Numbered from the stretch's first letter, positions 32,115-44,285 are shown. The stretch: 64,000 nt of DNA from Persicaria tinctoria (GCA_037127255.1 JBANSL010000013.1:6698188-6762187), one strand, 5' to 3'. Made by a program: numbers and translations. Notes: generated by a model from the sequence alone, not told the origin.

Positions 32115-32719
32115 TAGTAATTTTCTAACAAAATGAAGACAAGAAGCAAAAGGGTTTTGCTTGAGAGATTGATGCCAGCAACTAGGGGACAAGGAGAGAG
32201 AAAGAAAAGAGAGAGGAGGGAGAAAGAAGAGGAAATGTAGGAGATTCGAGCGGGTGTTTCATCTCTTGATATGGTGATCCGTCTCCGTCCTCTGACAAGT
32301 CAACAACGGGTGCTTGTTGAGAGGTATTTTCTCCTCATGGAAATCTAATCTGATTACAAGTGTTTAACTAGGTTTTTGGAGAGAAATCCATTCTATATCC
32401 AGGTTGTATTTAGATTGGTGTTTGAGATCTCCATGTTTATTTGTCTCGGGTTGAGACTGGATTGTTAAACACTTGTATTGACCTATTGATTAGTGGATTG
32501 GTTGCTTTGGCGAGCAGAAGGTGGGTTTTTTGATCCTCTGGTTAGAAAGGTTTTTTCCCACGTAAATCTTATGTCAATATTTACGATTTTATCTGTGTTT
32601 GTGATTGCTTGGTTGTTTGGTTTCCTGATTGGATATTATCGGTTGGTCGTGGTTTGCTGGTTGATTATTGTCGGTTCTCTTATTACCCGAATTCGCTTCC
32701 GAGTGTGGCTGAAAAGTGA

Positions 32720-33182
32720 TTTGACCCAAAGTTCCAAGTCGATCACAAACATTGAGTTCAAACTAAAAAATTTCTGGGCATGCGTGACATGTGTTTCCAA
32801 GTCGAATTACGTTTTGACAGGTTTACATGAAGTGAAACTGCACTTTTGTAATAGACATGGTCTATTATTTATTGCCTATTACGATTATTATATCCCAAAT
32901 ACCACATTATACAAATTTATTATATTGACCTGCACAAAATTCTGCAAAGAATTCCAAAGACTTATATATGCAGTATGTATCACGGGTCTTAATTGGTGGT
33001 GAAAGGTGAATGCGCACTTAAAACAATTAATTAAAAATATCAATTGTATAAACCACTCCCAATCTTGCTTATATTTATCCGTCAGGGGATGATTCATAGT
33101 CCATCACTTACGAAATTGATAAAAACACTAACCACAATCACTCCCAATCTTCATCAGTACAGTACTAGTCAAATACTATTCC
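32720..33182 (+). promoter_or_regulatory. RLP2 upstream region
   Basis: From about 32885 the sequence matches the RLP1 and RLP5 upstream regions: tatatcccaaataccacatta, ttgacctgcacaaaattctgc, ggggatgattcatagt and attgataaaaacac. No TATA box can be assigned with certainty. The first ~150 bases after the copia LTR are unassigned. Confidence 0.5.
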
Positions 33183-36156
33183 ATGTACTCTTTGATGATC
33201 CAAAACGCAATACTCGTTGCCCTTTCCTTAGTCATTTCCCTTGGTTCTGCAGCTGGATCCTCCTCCGTCCAGCCGATGTGCCACACCGATGAGCGCCATG
33301 CTTTGCTCTCATTCAAGACCTCCTTCACCATCCTCAATTCCGACTGTTCTTCTGGCGACACTTGTGCAAACACTCGTTCATGGAAGACTGGAATTAGAGA
33401 TTGCTGCCAATGGGACGGAGTCACGTGTGACCCCTTAACTGGTCACGTGACTGAGCTCCACCTCAGCGACAGCCTCCTCAACGGAAGCTTCCCCTCCAAC
33501 AACACCTTGTTTAGTCTTCGTCGACTGCGGCACATCGACCTCTCTTCCAATTACTTCATGTCTCCGATACCGCCAGGTTTCGGCCATCTTTCTTACCTTA
33601 CTTGAATCTCTCCAACTCATGGTTCTTCGGCCAAGTTCCACCAGAAATCGGCTGGCTCTCTAATCTAACTGTCCTTGATCTCTCTTATAATTATGAGGCA
33701 TTAATTATGTCCAACTTCAAGACCGCCATCGCCAACCTTACCGATCTAAGAGAGCTCCATCTCTCTTATGTGTTGATCAACACCGATCTGTCTCCTATGA
33801 TTGCAAACCTCTCAAAGTTGACATCTCTCGAACTGCGGTTTTGTGGCCTACAAGGAGAGTTCATGGCGACCGGCGTTGTCAGCTTGCCAAACCTGCGAGT
33901 TCTCGACCTGGGATACAACAACAGGTTGCATGCTGTCTTCTCGGCATCTTTCGTTAAGTGGAAAAGTCCTCTTGAGGTAGTCGACCTGACTGAGTGCAAC
34001 TTCACGGGCAAATTGCCAGATTCGATTGGAGATTCATCCAACTCCTCCTTGGTATCATTCAAAATAGAGGGATGTGGATTTCATGGGGGTATTCCTCGTT
34101 GGATGTGGAACGTGACAGAGGAGATTGTTCTTACTAGCAACAAACTTTCTGGATCCCTTCTAGGAATGGTGAATACGGTTGTTCTAGCAAGATTGTCAAA
34201 TATTGAGTTTGGCACCGAGACCATACCAGCCTGGCTTTTTACTCTTCCATCATTGAAGCACTTGGTGTCAAATGACAACCTATTCACGGGGATAGATCAA
34301 TTCACCATCACTAACAACTCTACTCCCTCAGTACTATCTGTATTTTGGGCAGATAATAACCAGATCCGAGTACAAATCCCAGAAGCCATCTTTGAGCTCC
34401 ACAGCCTCCAATCTCTATTACTTGGAGGGAACACCATGACCACAACCATCCCACTCAGCAAGCTCCATGGCCTCCATAATCTAAGTGACCTCTCTTTATC
34501 TCATAATAATATCTCTTTCATCGATGACATAGGTTCGGAATCCATTTCCTTATTGTCATGGCCTAGTTTTTCGAATCTAGAACTTTTCTCCTGTAACCTT
34601 GACCAATTTCCGATCTTCTTAAGAGACCAGAAAAATCTTGAAATATTGGACCTCTCTAACAATCAGTTTAGTGGAGAGATTCTTTCTTCTTTATGTCATC
34701 TTACTTATACTAAAGTAGTTGACATTTCTCAGAACAACTTGACCGGCAACATTCCAGGCTGCTTTGCGTCCCTTATCAGTGAGCAAACAAGTGTGCTAGA
34801 TCTAAGCCTAAATCAACTTGAAGGTGAAATTCCCTCCACTATCTTTGAAGATTGTACCATGTTGGGGGTTTTCCGGTTGAATGGCAACCGACTGGAAGGG
34901 CCAATACCAAAATCTTTGAGTAACTGCATGTATCTGCAGTTTATTGATCTTAGTAACAACAATCTCAACGGTACCTTCCCTCATTGGTTAGGTTTTCTTC
35001 CCCTTCTGAAGGTGCTTATCTTAGGCTCGAACAATTTGCAGGGTTCTCTAATGAGCTCAAGTACGACGAGCTCATTCTTGAAGCTAAAAATTCTCGACAT
35101 CTCAAGTAATCATTTCACCGTGGTCTACCAGGTGATTTTTTGAAGAGTATGAAGGCAATGATTGAGATAGATCACAATGACCAAAACCCAGATATTCGAT
35201 ACATGGATGGCGGTATTTTTGCAGATGGTCGTAATAATGTTAGTTATACTTATGAAGATTCAATGAATGCACGGTTCAAAGGATTCAATCGTCGAGTTGA
35301 TAAAATCTTGAAGACCTTAGTATCAATAGATCACTCAAGGAATAGGATGGAAGGTTCCATCCCCGAGGCGATTGGAGATCTTGTCTCCCTTCGGTGGTTA
35401 AACCTAGCTCACAACAACTTCACTGTGCACATCCCACCATCCATGGGCAAATTGAACTTGTTGGATGTTGGAAGAGAGGAGAGTTTTCTCAATTTCTCCC
35501 CAATTCAATTAATCAGATAAATCAAATTACAATTTATAACCCTAAAAACTAAATGTCCTCTACTTGTGGTTCTAACCCATTAACCCACTAATTAGGCCCA
35601 CTAATTGGATAACTAATTAACCCTAAAATTCTACTAACCGGCCACACTAACACAAACCCTAACCGGCCACAGATATTACTAACTTAATTCTAATTAATCT
35701 AATTTTGGATCATAATATTTTAACATTGGAATCTTTAGACTTGTCTTTTAATGAGTTAGACGGCAAAATTCCCAACGAGTTGTTAAATCTAAACTATCTT
35801 GAATTCTTCAATGTCTCGGAGAATCATCTAGTTGGGCCAATTCCAATAGGCAAACAGTTTGATACATTCTCAAACGATTCCTATCTTGGGAATCCTAGGT
35901 TGTGTGGTGTGCACCTTTGTCAAACAAGTGCGGAAAGCAGGTTAGAGTGCCAAATACAACAGTAGTTGAAGGAAACAACGATGAATCTTCAAGTTTGGAT
36001 GTGTGGGAGATTGGTCTGATGGGATTTGGGTTTGAGATGTTTGTTTCGTCAGTTTGGGGATACTTCATCTTTTGGGAGAAGAATCATCATTGGGTGTGCA
36101 GGTTGATCCTTGAAGCACAACTGTTAATCATGTTGCATCTTATGAGGAGGCATTAA
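33183..36156 (+). pseudogene. RLP2: broken LRR receptor-like protein
   Basis: Starts MYSLMIQNAILVALSL like its paralogues and ends at the same LMRRH tail. Breaks, in order: a 4-bp loss in the third LRR (~33600, cttacttg where paralogues have cttacttacttg); an in-frame loss of about 57 codons near 34660, joining DLSNN to QFSGEI; a 1-bp loss near 35119 just before the island domain; a 260-bp solo LTR at 35466-35725; and a 2-bp gain near 35910 after GNPRLCG. No full-length receptor can be made. The first break leaves only a signal peptide and N-terminal cap (140 codons). All other RLP landmarks, including the membrane helix, are still readable. Confidence 0.9.
35466..35725. mobile_element. Solo LTR in RLP2
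   Basis: Begins TGTTGGAAGAG, ends ATTTTAACA, and is flanked by the 5-bp repeat TTGGA (35461-35465 and 35726-35730). The paralogues supply the empty site (cttgttggaatctttagac). Inside there is no coding sequence. It belongs to neither of the other LTR families in the window. Confidence 0.85.
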
Positions 36157-36560
36157 ATAAAGGTGTATCGTATCGGTATATATCCCTCCATCAGTTAAGT
36201 TTTCCCTATTTACTTTACTTGCAGTAATATTTAATGTATAATATAAAGACAGTCAAGCTCTGTATGATATATAGTTTCAATGTATAATGAAGAATCAATA
36301 TATCAATGTCTGTGAAGATGGAGATGTGTTTTACCTGCTAGATGTTGAATTGAATTCTCCCACTTGCAACAACTCCAAACCCTCCTCTGTAGCTTCCAAT
36401 CTTGTCAATTTGTTCTTGGTTTTTTCAATTTTTATGGTGAGATTTAGTTTTTCTCTTATATTGGACTCTCGTAATATATTTCATTTGTTTGATTTGTGAT
36501 TTCCCTTGAACAATGGCTACACACATCTATATAGTAGTCCATTCAAACATGATTGCCTTT
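36157..36560 (+). other. RLP2 3' flank, type II
   Basis: Follows the common RLP 3' block, then runs into text shared with the flanks of RLP4 and RLP5 only (ctacacacatctatatagt, actccatttaaa-type), up to the junction with PRP8 exon 6 at 36561. No gene. Confidence 0.6.
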
Positions 36561-36660
36561 ATGAAGAATCGTCTCCCACGAATTATCACTACTCTGGAGC
36601 GGGACAATGCCTATGTTTCTGTTTACAGCAAAGACAATCCTAATCTGATGTTTAGCATTT
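36561..36660 (+). pseudogene. PRP8 debris B: exon 6 fragment
   Basis: Translates as [21 protein letters not shown] then [10 protein letters not shown], matching PRP8 exon 6 at about 16978-17077. Both breakpoints coincide with those of debris F at 52999-53095: it starts at the same ATGAAGAAT and ends at the same fusion to copia RNase H. Confidence 0.85.
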
Positions 36661-36778
36661 GTCAGTGGCTACTTTGTGCTTCTAAGAAACAGTCCAATAT
36701 GTTGGAAATCAATGAAACAACATACAGTTGCATTGTCCTCTGTTGAAGCTGAGTATAGATAAATGCGTTGAGTGGTTG
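36661..36778 (+). pseudogene. Copia RNase H fragment fused to PRP8 debris
   Basis: One frame reads [20 protein letters not shown], the typical copia RNase H stretch, followed by a stop and MR*VV. The same fusion, longer, is at 53096-53520. Confidence 0.7.
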
Positions 36779-37170
36779 TTTGTCACTGCCTAATAAGGTC
36801 CTTCATCTTCGCATTTCATCTTCTTATAATTCTTTTTTTCTTGCATCATATCAACTATCTCATATAAGGTTTCTCTATCGCTTTTCCGATCCTATGGAAG
36901 CTTTACATTGCCTGTTTATATTTTAGACTTGCAAGCTGCTAACTCACTCTATTTTTATATGTGCTTTTGTAGTATGAGCTTGTCTCTGATATGTATATTC
37001 ACTGGTCGGAACCATTGGTGCAATGTTAGTAGCGTTTGTCAATTATTCTCTACAATATCCAGCTTTGCTGGCAGCTGATGATGCTTCAAAATCTGATCGG
37101 ACACTTCTTTCTGAGCAGTCTAATTGGAAGCTAGGATGTCTTTTTTTCACCCTCTGATATCTACAAAGAG
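36779..37170 (+). pseudogene. WAT1-related (EamA transporter) fragment, copy 1
   Basis: Shares text with 43700-44135 throughout (cactgcctaataaggtcctt, cttgcaagctgct, atgtgcttttg-agtatgag). At 37019-37159 the frame reads AMLVAFVNYSLQYPALL, then LLSEQSNWKLGCLFF, resembling the middle of plant WAT1/nodulin MtN21-like transporters. Only pieces remain and no complete exon set exists. Confidence 0.5.
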
Positions 37171-37207
37171 CAATGTGGAACATCTGTCAAGTGAGGCGTT
37201 GTGAGAT

Positions 37208-38330
37208 TAGACACCGAAAGAAATTGGGTTGCTTGGTACACTGTCAATGGGACACATCTTGATACCGCAAAGTGATCATCAATATAGAAAACAAACAGAT
37301 GTTGGTGTTACCCACTTCAAGAGTTGTATGAGTCATTAAGAAGACCAGCTTATCCCAAATCAGATTATATAAAAGATCATGGTGGCTGTTTGTTTCTTGT
37401 TACCGATTGCTAGTTTAATTTGTGTGCTTGGATTTTTTTTTGCTGATTTCTTGGTGGGTTTGTTGCTGCAAGGCAAAGAAGTGGCCACACAAACAAAGAG
37501 AAGAGAAGAAAGGCTGTGTCCATCTTGATAAGTCTATGGATCTGACTAAGTTGACTTCCAAACCTGATTTGGCAGAGGGTTTTAGGTGGGAAGATTGCAG
37601 GGAGGGTGCAGAGGATCGGAAGGCGGGGAAGGGGAAACATGGGGTTCAAGTTCACAACCCTCATCTTAGATGGTGTGATATCAACAACAAGACAGTCATG
37701 AATTACTCCAATTCACATTTAACTAAAGATCTGCAGTTGTATTCTTCAGCAATCCAGCTTTGTATGGACTATGAAGAGATCTTCTCTGACGGTTGTGAAG
37801 CTCAGGGAACGGATAAGGAAAGGTCTGCAGTTGTATTCTTCCGAGCCTACAGAAGTTCTGTAACAGAACAATATATATTTGTCTTCACAGAATTATGGAG
37901 AGATCTTCAGCAATCAGATTATATGGTTTGTTGATGATTCAAATGTGTATCGTGTAAGGTTATTCACACCAGTGTATGGGCTGCACAGAAGCGTCTTTGT
38001 CAGTCCATATGAGCAACATTCCAGATACCGGTCCATGAATTAACTACAACTTCATATATGGGGTGAAGCTGCCAAGAGTACGTGTACTACGACGAGGACC
38101 ACCAGCCTACCCACTTCCTGGAGTTCAGCAACTCAGAGATAGGGGACGTCGAGGGAGATCGTGAGGACATATGCATTCTCATGAGCTGTTTGTCCTTGTT
38201 CACACCCTCTGTAGAATGTAAGAAGATTAAACTTTTCGTTTTATGTGTGGGGGTTCAATTCATGACTACGTCTATGTAGAAGTTTAAAATCTGTTACATT
38301 TTGTAATATATTTTAGTTCTTGCTTTTGCT
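37208..38330 (+). pseudogene. PRP8 debris C (before RLP3)
   Basis: Blocks in PRP8 order: exon 8 (37211-37362, [24 protein letters not shown]), a foreign piece (37395-37565), exon 12 in two partly overlapping pieces (37726-37957, with [16 protein letters not shown] and [16 protein letters not shown]), the start of exon 13 (37957-38003, [11 protein letters not shown]), a few bases of exon 14, exon 17 (38018-38187, [20 protein letters not shown]) and the 3' flank to ~38330. It is immediately followed by RLP3 at normal spacing, reproducing the PRP8-RLP1 order. Confidence 0.85.
37395..37565 (+). repeat. Unknown gene 5' fragment, copy 1 (partner 49125-49320)
   Basis: Shares gctagtttaatttgtgtgct, gctgatttcttggtgggttt and gagaagagaagaaaggctgt with 49125-49320. 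In the second copy an ATG at 49229 opens MGKKARSGHTDKKRREERL. I do not recognise the protein. Its presence in two PRP8 debris sets shows a shared ancestor. Confidence 0.55.
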
Positions 38331-38669
38331 ATGAATCCAGCTGGTTAGGTGCGTCGGATTGAACCTTCAAGTGCACCTTTCCCATTCATTTTTCGCCATC
38401 ACTGCTCCAGAATTCTCGATGCCAACTAGTGTTGTTGGTTGATATTAAAGTTGGACATGACTTTGACTTATCAGCTCGACTTTGATCCAACGGGTCATCG
38501 GAGTTTCACGTACCCTTATAACATTTTTGGGTCATCGAGCTTTGAGCATGAGATATTGACTGAATCAAATTAAGGCTACCGTAAAAGAAAATACTGATTC
38601 CAAAGAGTCTGCTAACAACTCCAAAGAGCTTTTCACCACGTTATACAGATTTGTATTGACCTGTTTAAC
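38331..38669 (+). other. Spacer between PRP8 debris C and RLP3
   Basis: Includes 38380-38490, shared with 29150-29382, and from ~38590 a shortened RLP upstream region (ctaacaactccaaagagctt, ttgtattgacctg). No gene. Confidence 0.5.
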
Positions 38670-41531
38670 ATGTGCTCTTTGATGATCCAACGCCGTTGTC
38701 CTTTCCTTGCTCGTTTCCCTTGGTTCTGCAGTTGGATCCTTCTCCGTCCAGCCGCTGTGCCATACCGATGAGCGCCATGCTTTGCTCTCATTCAAGGCCT
38801 CCTTCACCATCCTCGATTCCTCCTGTGATTTTGGCAACAATTGTGCAATGACTCGTTCATGGAAGAGTGGAATTAGAGATTGTTGTCAATGGGACGCAGT
38901 CACGTGTGACCCCTTAACTGGCATGGTCACGTGACTGAGCTCCACCTCAGCCAGAGCCTCCTTTATGGAAGCTTCCCCTCCAACAGCACCTTGTTTAGTC
39001 TTCACCGACTGCGCCACATCGACCTCTCTCTCAACACCTTCATGTCTGCGATACCGTCAGGTTTCGGCCGTCTTTCTGACCTTACTTACTTGGATCTCTC
39101 TGAATCATTGTTCAATGGCCAAGTTCCACCGGAAATTGGCTGGCTCTCTAGCCTAACTACCCTTGATCTCCCAATAATATCGGGTTAAACATGCCCAACT
39201 TCAAGATTGCCGTCGCCAACCTTACCGATCTAAGAGAGCTAGATCTCTCTGATGTGTTGATCAACACCGATCTGCCTCCTATGATTGCAAACCTCTCAAA
39301 GTTGACATCTCTCAAATTGGAGAATTGTGGCCTACAAGGGGAGTTCCGGGTGACTGACATTCTTAGCTTGCCAAAGTTGCATGTTCTCGACCTGGGAGGC
39401 AACTTCGGGTTGCATGCTGACTTCTCGGCATCTACCGTGAAGTGGACAAGTCCGCTCGAGGTAATCGACTTGTCTGATTGCAACTTCACGGGCAAATTGC
39501 TAGATTCGATTGGAGATTCATCCAACTCGTCCTTGGTATCATTCTCCATATTCAGATGTGGATTTCATGGGGGGTATTCCTGGTTGGATGTGGAACGTGA
39601 CAGAGGAGATTGTTCTGAGTGGCAACAAATTTTCTGGCTCCCTGCCAGGAACGATGAGCACGGTTGTTCTACCAAGATTGTCAACTATCTACATGGATGA
39701 GAACAGCATCTCCGGGACCATACCAGCCTGGCTTTTCAATCTGCCATCATTGAAATACTTGAGCTTGGATGAGAACCTATTCACAGGGATAGATCAATTC
39801 ACCATCCCCAACAGCTCTGCTCCCTCAGTTCTATCTGGGTTTGAGGCATATAATAACCAGCTCCGAGGACAAATCCCAGAAGCCATCTTTGAGCTCCGTA
39901 GCCTCCAATATCTATTCCTTCAAGGGAACAACTTGACTGCAACCATCCCGCTCAGCAAGCTCCATGGCCTCCAGAATTTGAGTGACCTCTCTTTATCTCA
40001 TAATAACATCTCCTTCATCGATGACATAGGTGCGGAATCCATTTCTTCATGGCCTAGTTTTTCGACTCTAGAACTTTCCTCTTGCAACCTTGACCAATTT
40101 CCCATCTTCTTAAGAGACCAGGAAAAACTTAAAATATTGGACCTCTCTAGAAATGTCATCCATGGCCACATACCTGAATGGTTTATGGGAATACATACAA
40201 TTTCGTTAAAAGTCTTGGACCTTTCTCATAATTCCCTAACCGGTGGATTGGAGCATCTTCAATGGAAAGGGCAAAAGAAGAGCACTATCAACCCTATGTT
40301 TTTCTTCGCTTCAAACAATCGGTTTAGTGGAGAGATCCCTTCTTCTTTATGTCATTTTACTTGTTTTGAAGTACTTGACATTTCTCAGAACAACTTGACA
40401 GGCAACATTCCAAGCTGCTTTGCGACCCTTATCGGTTCACAAACAAGTGTCCTAGATCTAAGCCAAAATCAACTTGAAGGTGTAATCCCCTCCAATATCT
40501 TTGAAGATTGTACCATGTTGAGTGGTTTTTGGTTGAATGGCAACCGACTGGAAGGGTCAATACCAAAATCTTTAAGTAACTGCATGTATCTGCAATTTAT
40601 TGATCTTAGTAAGAACAACCTCAATGGTACCTGCCCTCATTGGTTAGGTGTTCTTCCCAATCTCGAGGGGCTTATCTTGGGCTCAAACAATTTGCAGGGT
40701 TCTCTAATGAGCTCAAATATGACGAGCTCGTTCATGAAGCTAAAAATTCTCGACATCTCAAGTAGTCATCTCACCGGTGGCCTACCAGGTGGTTTTTTGA
40801 TGAGTATGAAGGCAATGATTGAGGTAAATCACAGTGACCAATACATGGATGCCCCTGGTTTCCCAGATTTTGATAGTAATGATACGTATACTTATGAAGA
40901 TTCAATGAACGCATGGTTCAAAGGATTCAATCATCGACTTGATAAAATCTTGACGACCTTAGTATCAATAGATGCCTCAAGGAATAGTTTGGAAGGTTCC
41001 ATCCCCGAGGTGATTGGAGATCTTGTCTCCCTCCGATGGTTAAACCTAGCTCACAACAACTTCACTGGTCACATCCCACCATCCATGGGCAAATTGAACC
41101 TATTGGAATCTCTAGACTTGTCTTTCAACGGGCTAGATGGCAAAATTCCCAACGAGTTAGTGAATCAAAACTCTCTTGAATTCTTCAATGTCTCGAAGAA
41201 TCATCTAGTTGGGCCAATTCCAACAGGCAAACAGTTTGATACATTTTTAAACGATTCCTATCTTGGGAATCCTGGGCTGTGTGGTGGACCTTTGGCAAAC
41301 AAGTGCGGAAAACAAGTTGAAGTGTCAAATACAACAGTACCTGAAGGAAACGACTGTGAATCTTCAAGTTTGGATGTGTGGGAGATTGCTTTGATGGGAT
41401 TTGGGTTTGGGTTGTTTGTTGCGTCAATTTGGGGATACTTCATCTTTTGGGAGAAGAATCATCACTGGGTGTGTAGGTTGATCCTTGAAGCACAAGTTTT
41501 AATCATGTTGCACCTGATGAGGAGGCACTAA
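38670..41531 (+). pseudogene. RLP3: LRR receptor-like protein with N-terminal frameshifts
   Basis: Four small lesions, all in the first third: an 8-bp loss in the signal peptide (~38690), a 4-bp gain (catg, ~38921) in the N-terminal cap after CDPLTG, a 1-bp loss near 39171 (gatctccc for gatctctcc) and a 1-bp gain in a G-run at 39569-39574. From 39575 to the TAA at 41529-41531 the frame is fully open and carries the LRRs, the island (YEDSMNAWFKGFNHR), GNPGLCGGPL and the membrane helix. Without secretion signal or cap it should not act as a receptor. The clean 3' part suggests recent loss. Confidence 0.9.
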
Positions 41532-42245
41532 ATAAAGGTGTGTATCCCTCTATCAATTAAGTTTTCCTTATTTACTGTACTTGCACTGATATGTAATGCG
41601 ATATATCAATGTCTGTGAGGATTGATGTTTTCTACCTGCTAGATGTTGAATTGAATTCTCCCACTTGTAACAACTCCAAGCCCTCCTCTGTTGCTTCCAA
41701 TCTGGTCAGTTGTTCTTGGTTTTCTCAATTTTATCTCTGACTTGACTTGCGTAATTGCATTTGTTTTTGGTTTCTGATTTCCCTTGAACAATGGTGTGGT
41801 GTTAGTCAATCCACTTGCAGTTGAAACTTGGTATTTTTCTGATATACGCACACTATGTGTACTGTGTTAATCCTTCTGGATGGGTGGGTTAGGCTACGTC
41901 CTTCGTTATGCAATATATATTGCTTTGATGATTTAGATCCATTAAATTTCTTGCTTTGATGAGGATTATAATGGCTTTGTGAATGTTTTGAAATTGGGAT
42001 AGATAAACATACTCATATATATGCACCGACGTTGTTCAAGATCAAATAGCACAAGCTAGTAATGCACATTATTGAGTTTCTGCCAAAATTTATTATACCA
42101 TGTCTTAGTTGGAGAGGAATTGTGGCTTAGAATTTAAGCTAGCTTGAGAATATAGATGATTATATGATTGAGGTTTGAATGGCGGTAGTGGAAATTCCAT
42201 CTTCTAAGGCTTGGGTAAAGTGATCGATTTGAGTTTTTTTTCTTC
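41532..42245 (+). repeat. RLP3 3' flank, type I (partner 59968-60705)
   Basis: About 700 bases run parallel to the RLP6 3' flank, through gatgttgaattgaattctcc, gtggtgttagtcaatccact, gattatatgattgaggtttg and ggcggtagtggaaattcc. The similarity stops at a T-run near 42238 and 60703. No gene is evident. Confidence 0.75.
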
Positions 42246-43164
42246 TTCTGAAGGAGAGTGATCAAATTGTCAACGATATTTCATGTGCATCTAAGGCCTG
42301 TAGTCTGAAGAATCCTCTTCTGTCTACAAGAAACTTGTGACCATCTGTTGCTGCAAAATTTGCAAAAAAAAAATGTGTTTCCCCTATAAGTGATGGGTTG
42401 ATTGAGGCCATGAAATTAACAAATTCACAAGGTGCTACTGCAAATCTGATCGATCTGTCAAATTTAATTTCATTTGCAAAAAAATCACAAGGTGACTTTT
42501 CTTATGTTTGTTCTTAAAATCTTAATAATAACCTTATCAAGCAAAGTTGCTAGGTCATGTTGGCCACTAGAGTAAACAAAGATGATCCCTAATTTTGGTT
42601 TGGTTATTCCATTAATTTACCACGGCTAAGTAGAGCTAATTTCTACCAGCCACAGGGGTTTTTAATTTTATTCAATTCGTTTATTTTGAGAGACAGTATA
42701 TCTTGGATACAAGTGTGTACCTCAGAGAGGCAGAGTCGTCCATGAAGGAGATCTGTGAGATCACTGCCAAGCACCCATGGCATACATTACATCTTTATTC
42801 AATCATGTTTCTTTATTTTATTTAAGATGAAATGGTTTTTTTTAACCTTACCTCCATCGTATCCAAGGAGCATAATGATGACACCAGCACACGAAGGGCA
42901 GTTCTTGATGATGATGATGATGCTTAAGCTCGTGAACGCCAAGAACACCAGCAGACCATCTTTGTATGTTCAGCTTTTTAAATATAATCTACTGATTAAT
43001 ATTAAAAACCGAACAAAACTTGTAGCAGTATATGATCGTACTATCATGAGGGTAAAGTACTAAAATATACTACCACAAAATTGATAATTAATATATATAT
43101 ATTAGGAAAGTTACTTCAGGTGTTGATATTGATAACATCAAAGACTATCTCATTAAAGAATGTT
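42246..43164. other. Unassigned stretch
   Basis: Mostly AT-rich. A short plus-strand open piece at about 42692-42795 (reads YILDTSVYLREAESSMKEI) may be an exon fragment, but I do not recognise it. The frame at 42755-43063 is not convincing. Nothing else seen. Confidence 0.35.
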
Positions 43165-43220
43165 ATGTCAATCTATCCTTCTCCGACGGGTGTGATGATT
43201 GGACTTGATTTGGCATACAA
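43165..43220 (+). pseudogene. PRP8 debris D: exon 11 fragment (before RLP4)
   Basis: Reads [18 protein letters not shown], identical to the PRP8 exon 11 peptide at about 19436-19490. It is the only PRP8 piece I find between RLP3 and RLP4. Confidence 0.85.
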
Positions 43221-43489
43221 ATTGTTTGAAGTATTTGGAGTCAGTTAGGCAAAATGATGGTTGTAATGTCGTTTTGATTGGAAAGGCCTAGACAAGTTTG
43301 TTGTATATACATGGCATCAGATCAACTTGTAATTCAGTTTTTCAGTTTTACATATTCAATGAGAAAGGAGAAAACCTGAAAGGGCTCCAGTTCATCGCAT
43401 CATTTTCTTCCTTCGATCTCTCTGAGATTTCTGTTTGCGTCAGCTTGATTACCAAGCTTTTCACTCTGCGCGACAAGAAGAGATCAAGA

Positions 43490-44135
43490 ATGATGGAGAA
43501 TGAGTACTCCTGTTTAACGAAATCTCTGCCCTTTATCGCCATATATGTTGGTGTCTTGGTGATGTCGTTCACTTGTTCACAGTGAGTACTGGTCCAGTGG
43601 ATCTGTGACGGTAAGCAAATCAGCTATAACGAGTGGTCTTAGCCCATACATACATATAGCATACTTAGGCGCACTGGGAAACCTCATCCTCCTACCTTGG
43701 TTTGTTTGTCACTGCTGCCTAATAAGGTCCTTTATGTTCGCATTTCATCTTATAGCTTCTTTTTTTCTTGCATCATATCAACACTATCTCATGTAAGGTT
43801 CCCTATCACGTACTTCTCCTATCCTATGTAGGTTCTTCGGTCCTAGCCTAATTGGGTAAGCTTTACGTTGCCTGTTTGTATTTTAGACTTGCAAGCTGCT
43901 AGCTCACTCTATTTTTATATGTGCTTTTGCAGTATGAGCGTGTCTCCGATATGTATATTCACCGGTCTTAGCTACTCGGCCTTTTGATGGAGGTAGGATC
44001 CTATATATATATTGGTCTTCCATTATTGTACTTGATTGCCTTCACTGAAATCCTACTCAGCTTTCAGGACGGAGAGTCTAGATTTTACGCAACCATAGTG
44101 TGTTTAGGAGCGTTTGTCATTACTCTCTGCAAATA
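43490..44135 (+). pseudogene. WAT1-related (EamA transporter) fragment, copy 2
   Basis: An ATG at about 43491 opens MMENEYSCLTKSLPFIAIYV, then a stop. In the next frame SVTVSKSAITSGLSPYIHI and GALGNLILLP follow (43600-43700), the N-terminal signature of plant WAT1-related membrane proteins. Further on, VSPICIFTGLSYS (~43935) and RFYATIVCLGAFVITLCK (~44080-44135) match later parts of the same family. Stops and missing segments make it a pseudogene. Related to 36779-37170. Confidence 0.6.
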
Positions 44136-44285
44136 ATTCCAAAAACTTTGCGCACAATATCCCATTAGAAATTTCATTACAAAACTCAAACCAAATCCCA
44201 ATCTATGGATTATATATAGTCACTTAAGAAATTCTGAAAAACTCAAACCATTCCCAGTCATAACTAGTGAAAAACGTACTATTCC
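44136..44285 (+). promoter_or_regulatory. RLP4 upstream region
   Basis: Short: contains gcacaatatcccattag, the cacttaagaaattctg stretch and caaaccattcccagtc, the RLP-type upstream text in diverged form. WAT1 debris lies immediately before it. Confidence 0.45.

Larger units (their letters stand above)
29383..32719 (+). mobile_element. Internally deleted Ty1/copia element, plus strand
   Basis: The 5' LTR is 29383-30043 (TGTTGGGCCAAGG to CCCCAACA, 661 bp). It is followed by the initiator-Met primer-binding site TGGTATCAGAGCC at 30046-30058. The interior is only ~1.8 kb. A polypurine tract (ggctggagggggag, ~31803-31816) precedes the 3' LTR, 31818 to about 32719, which contains a 235-bp MITE and lacks its last ~16 bases. 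Homology of the flanks to 38470-38495 (gactttgatccaac) supports the insertion point. Gag survives with one stop; integrase core, reverse transcriptase and RNase H are gone. Confidence 0.85.
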
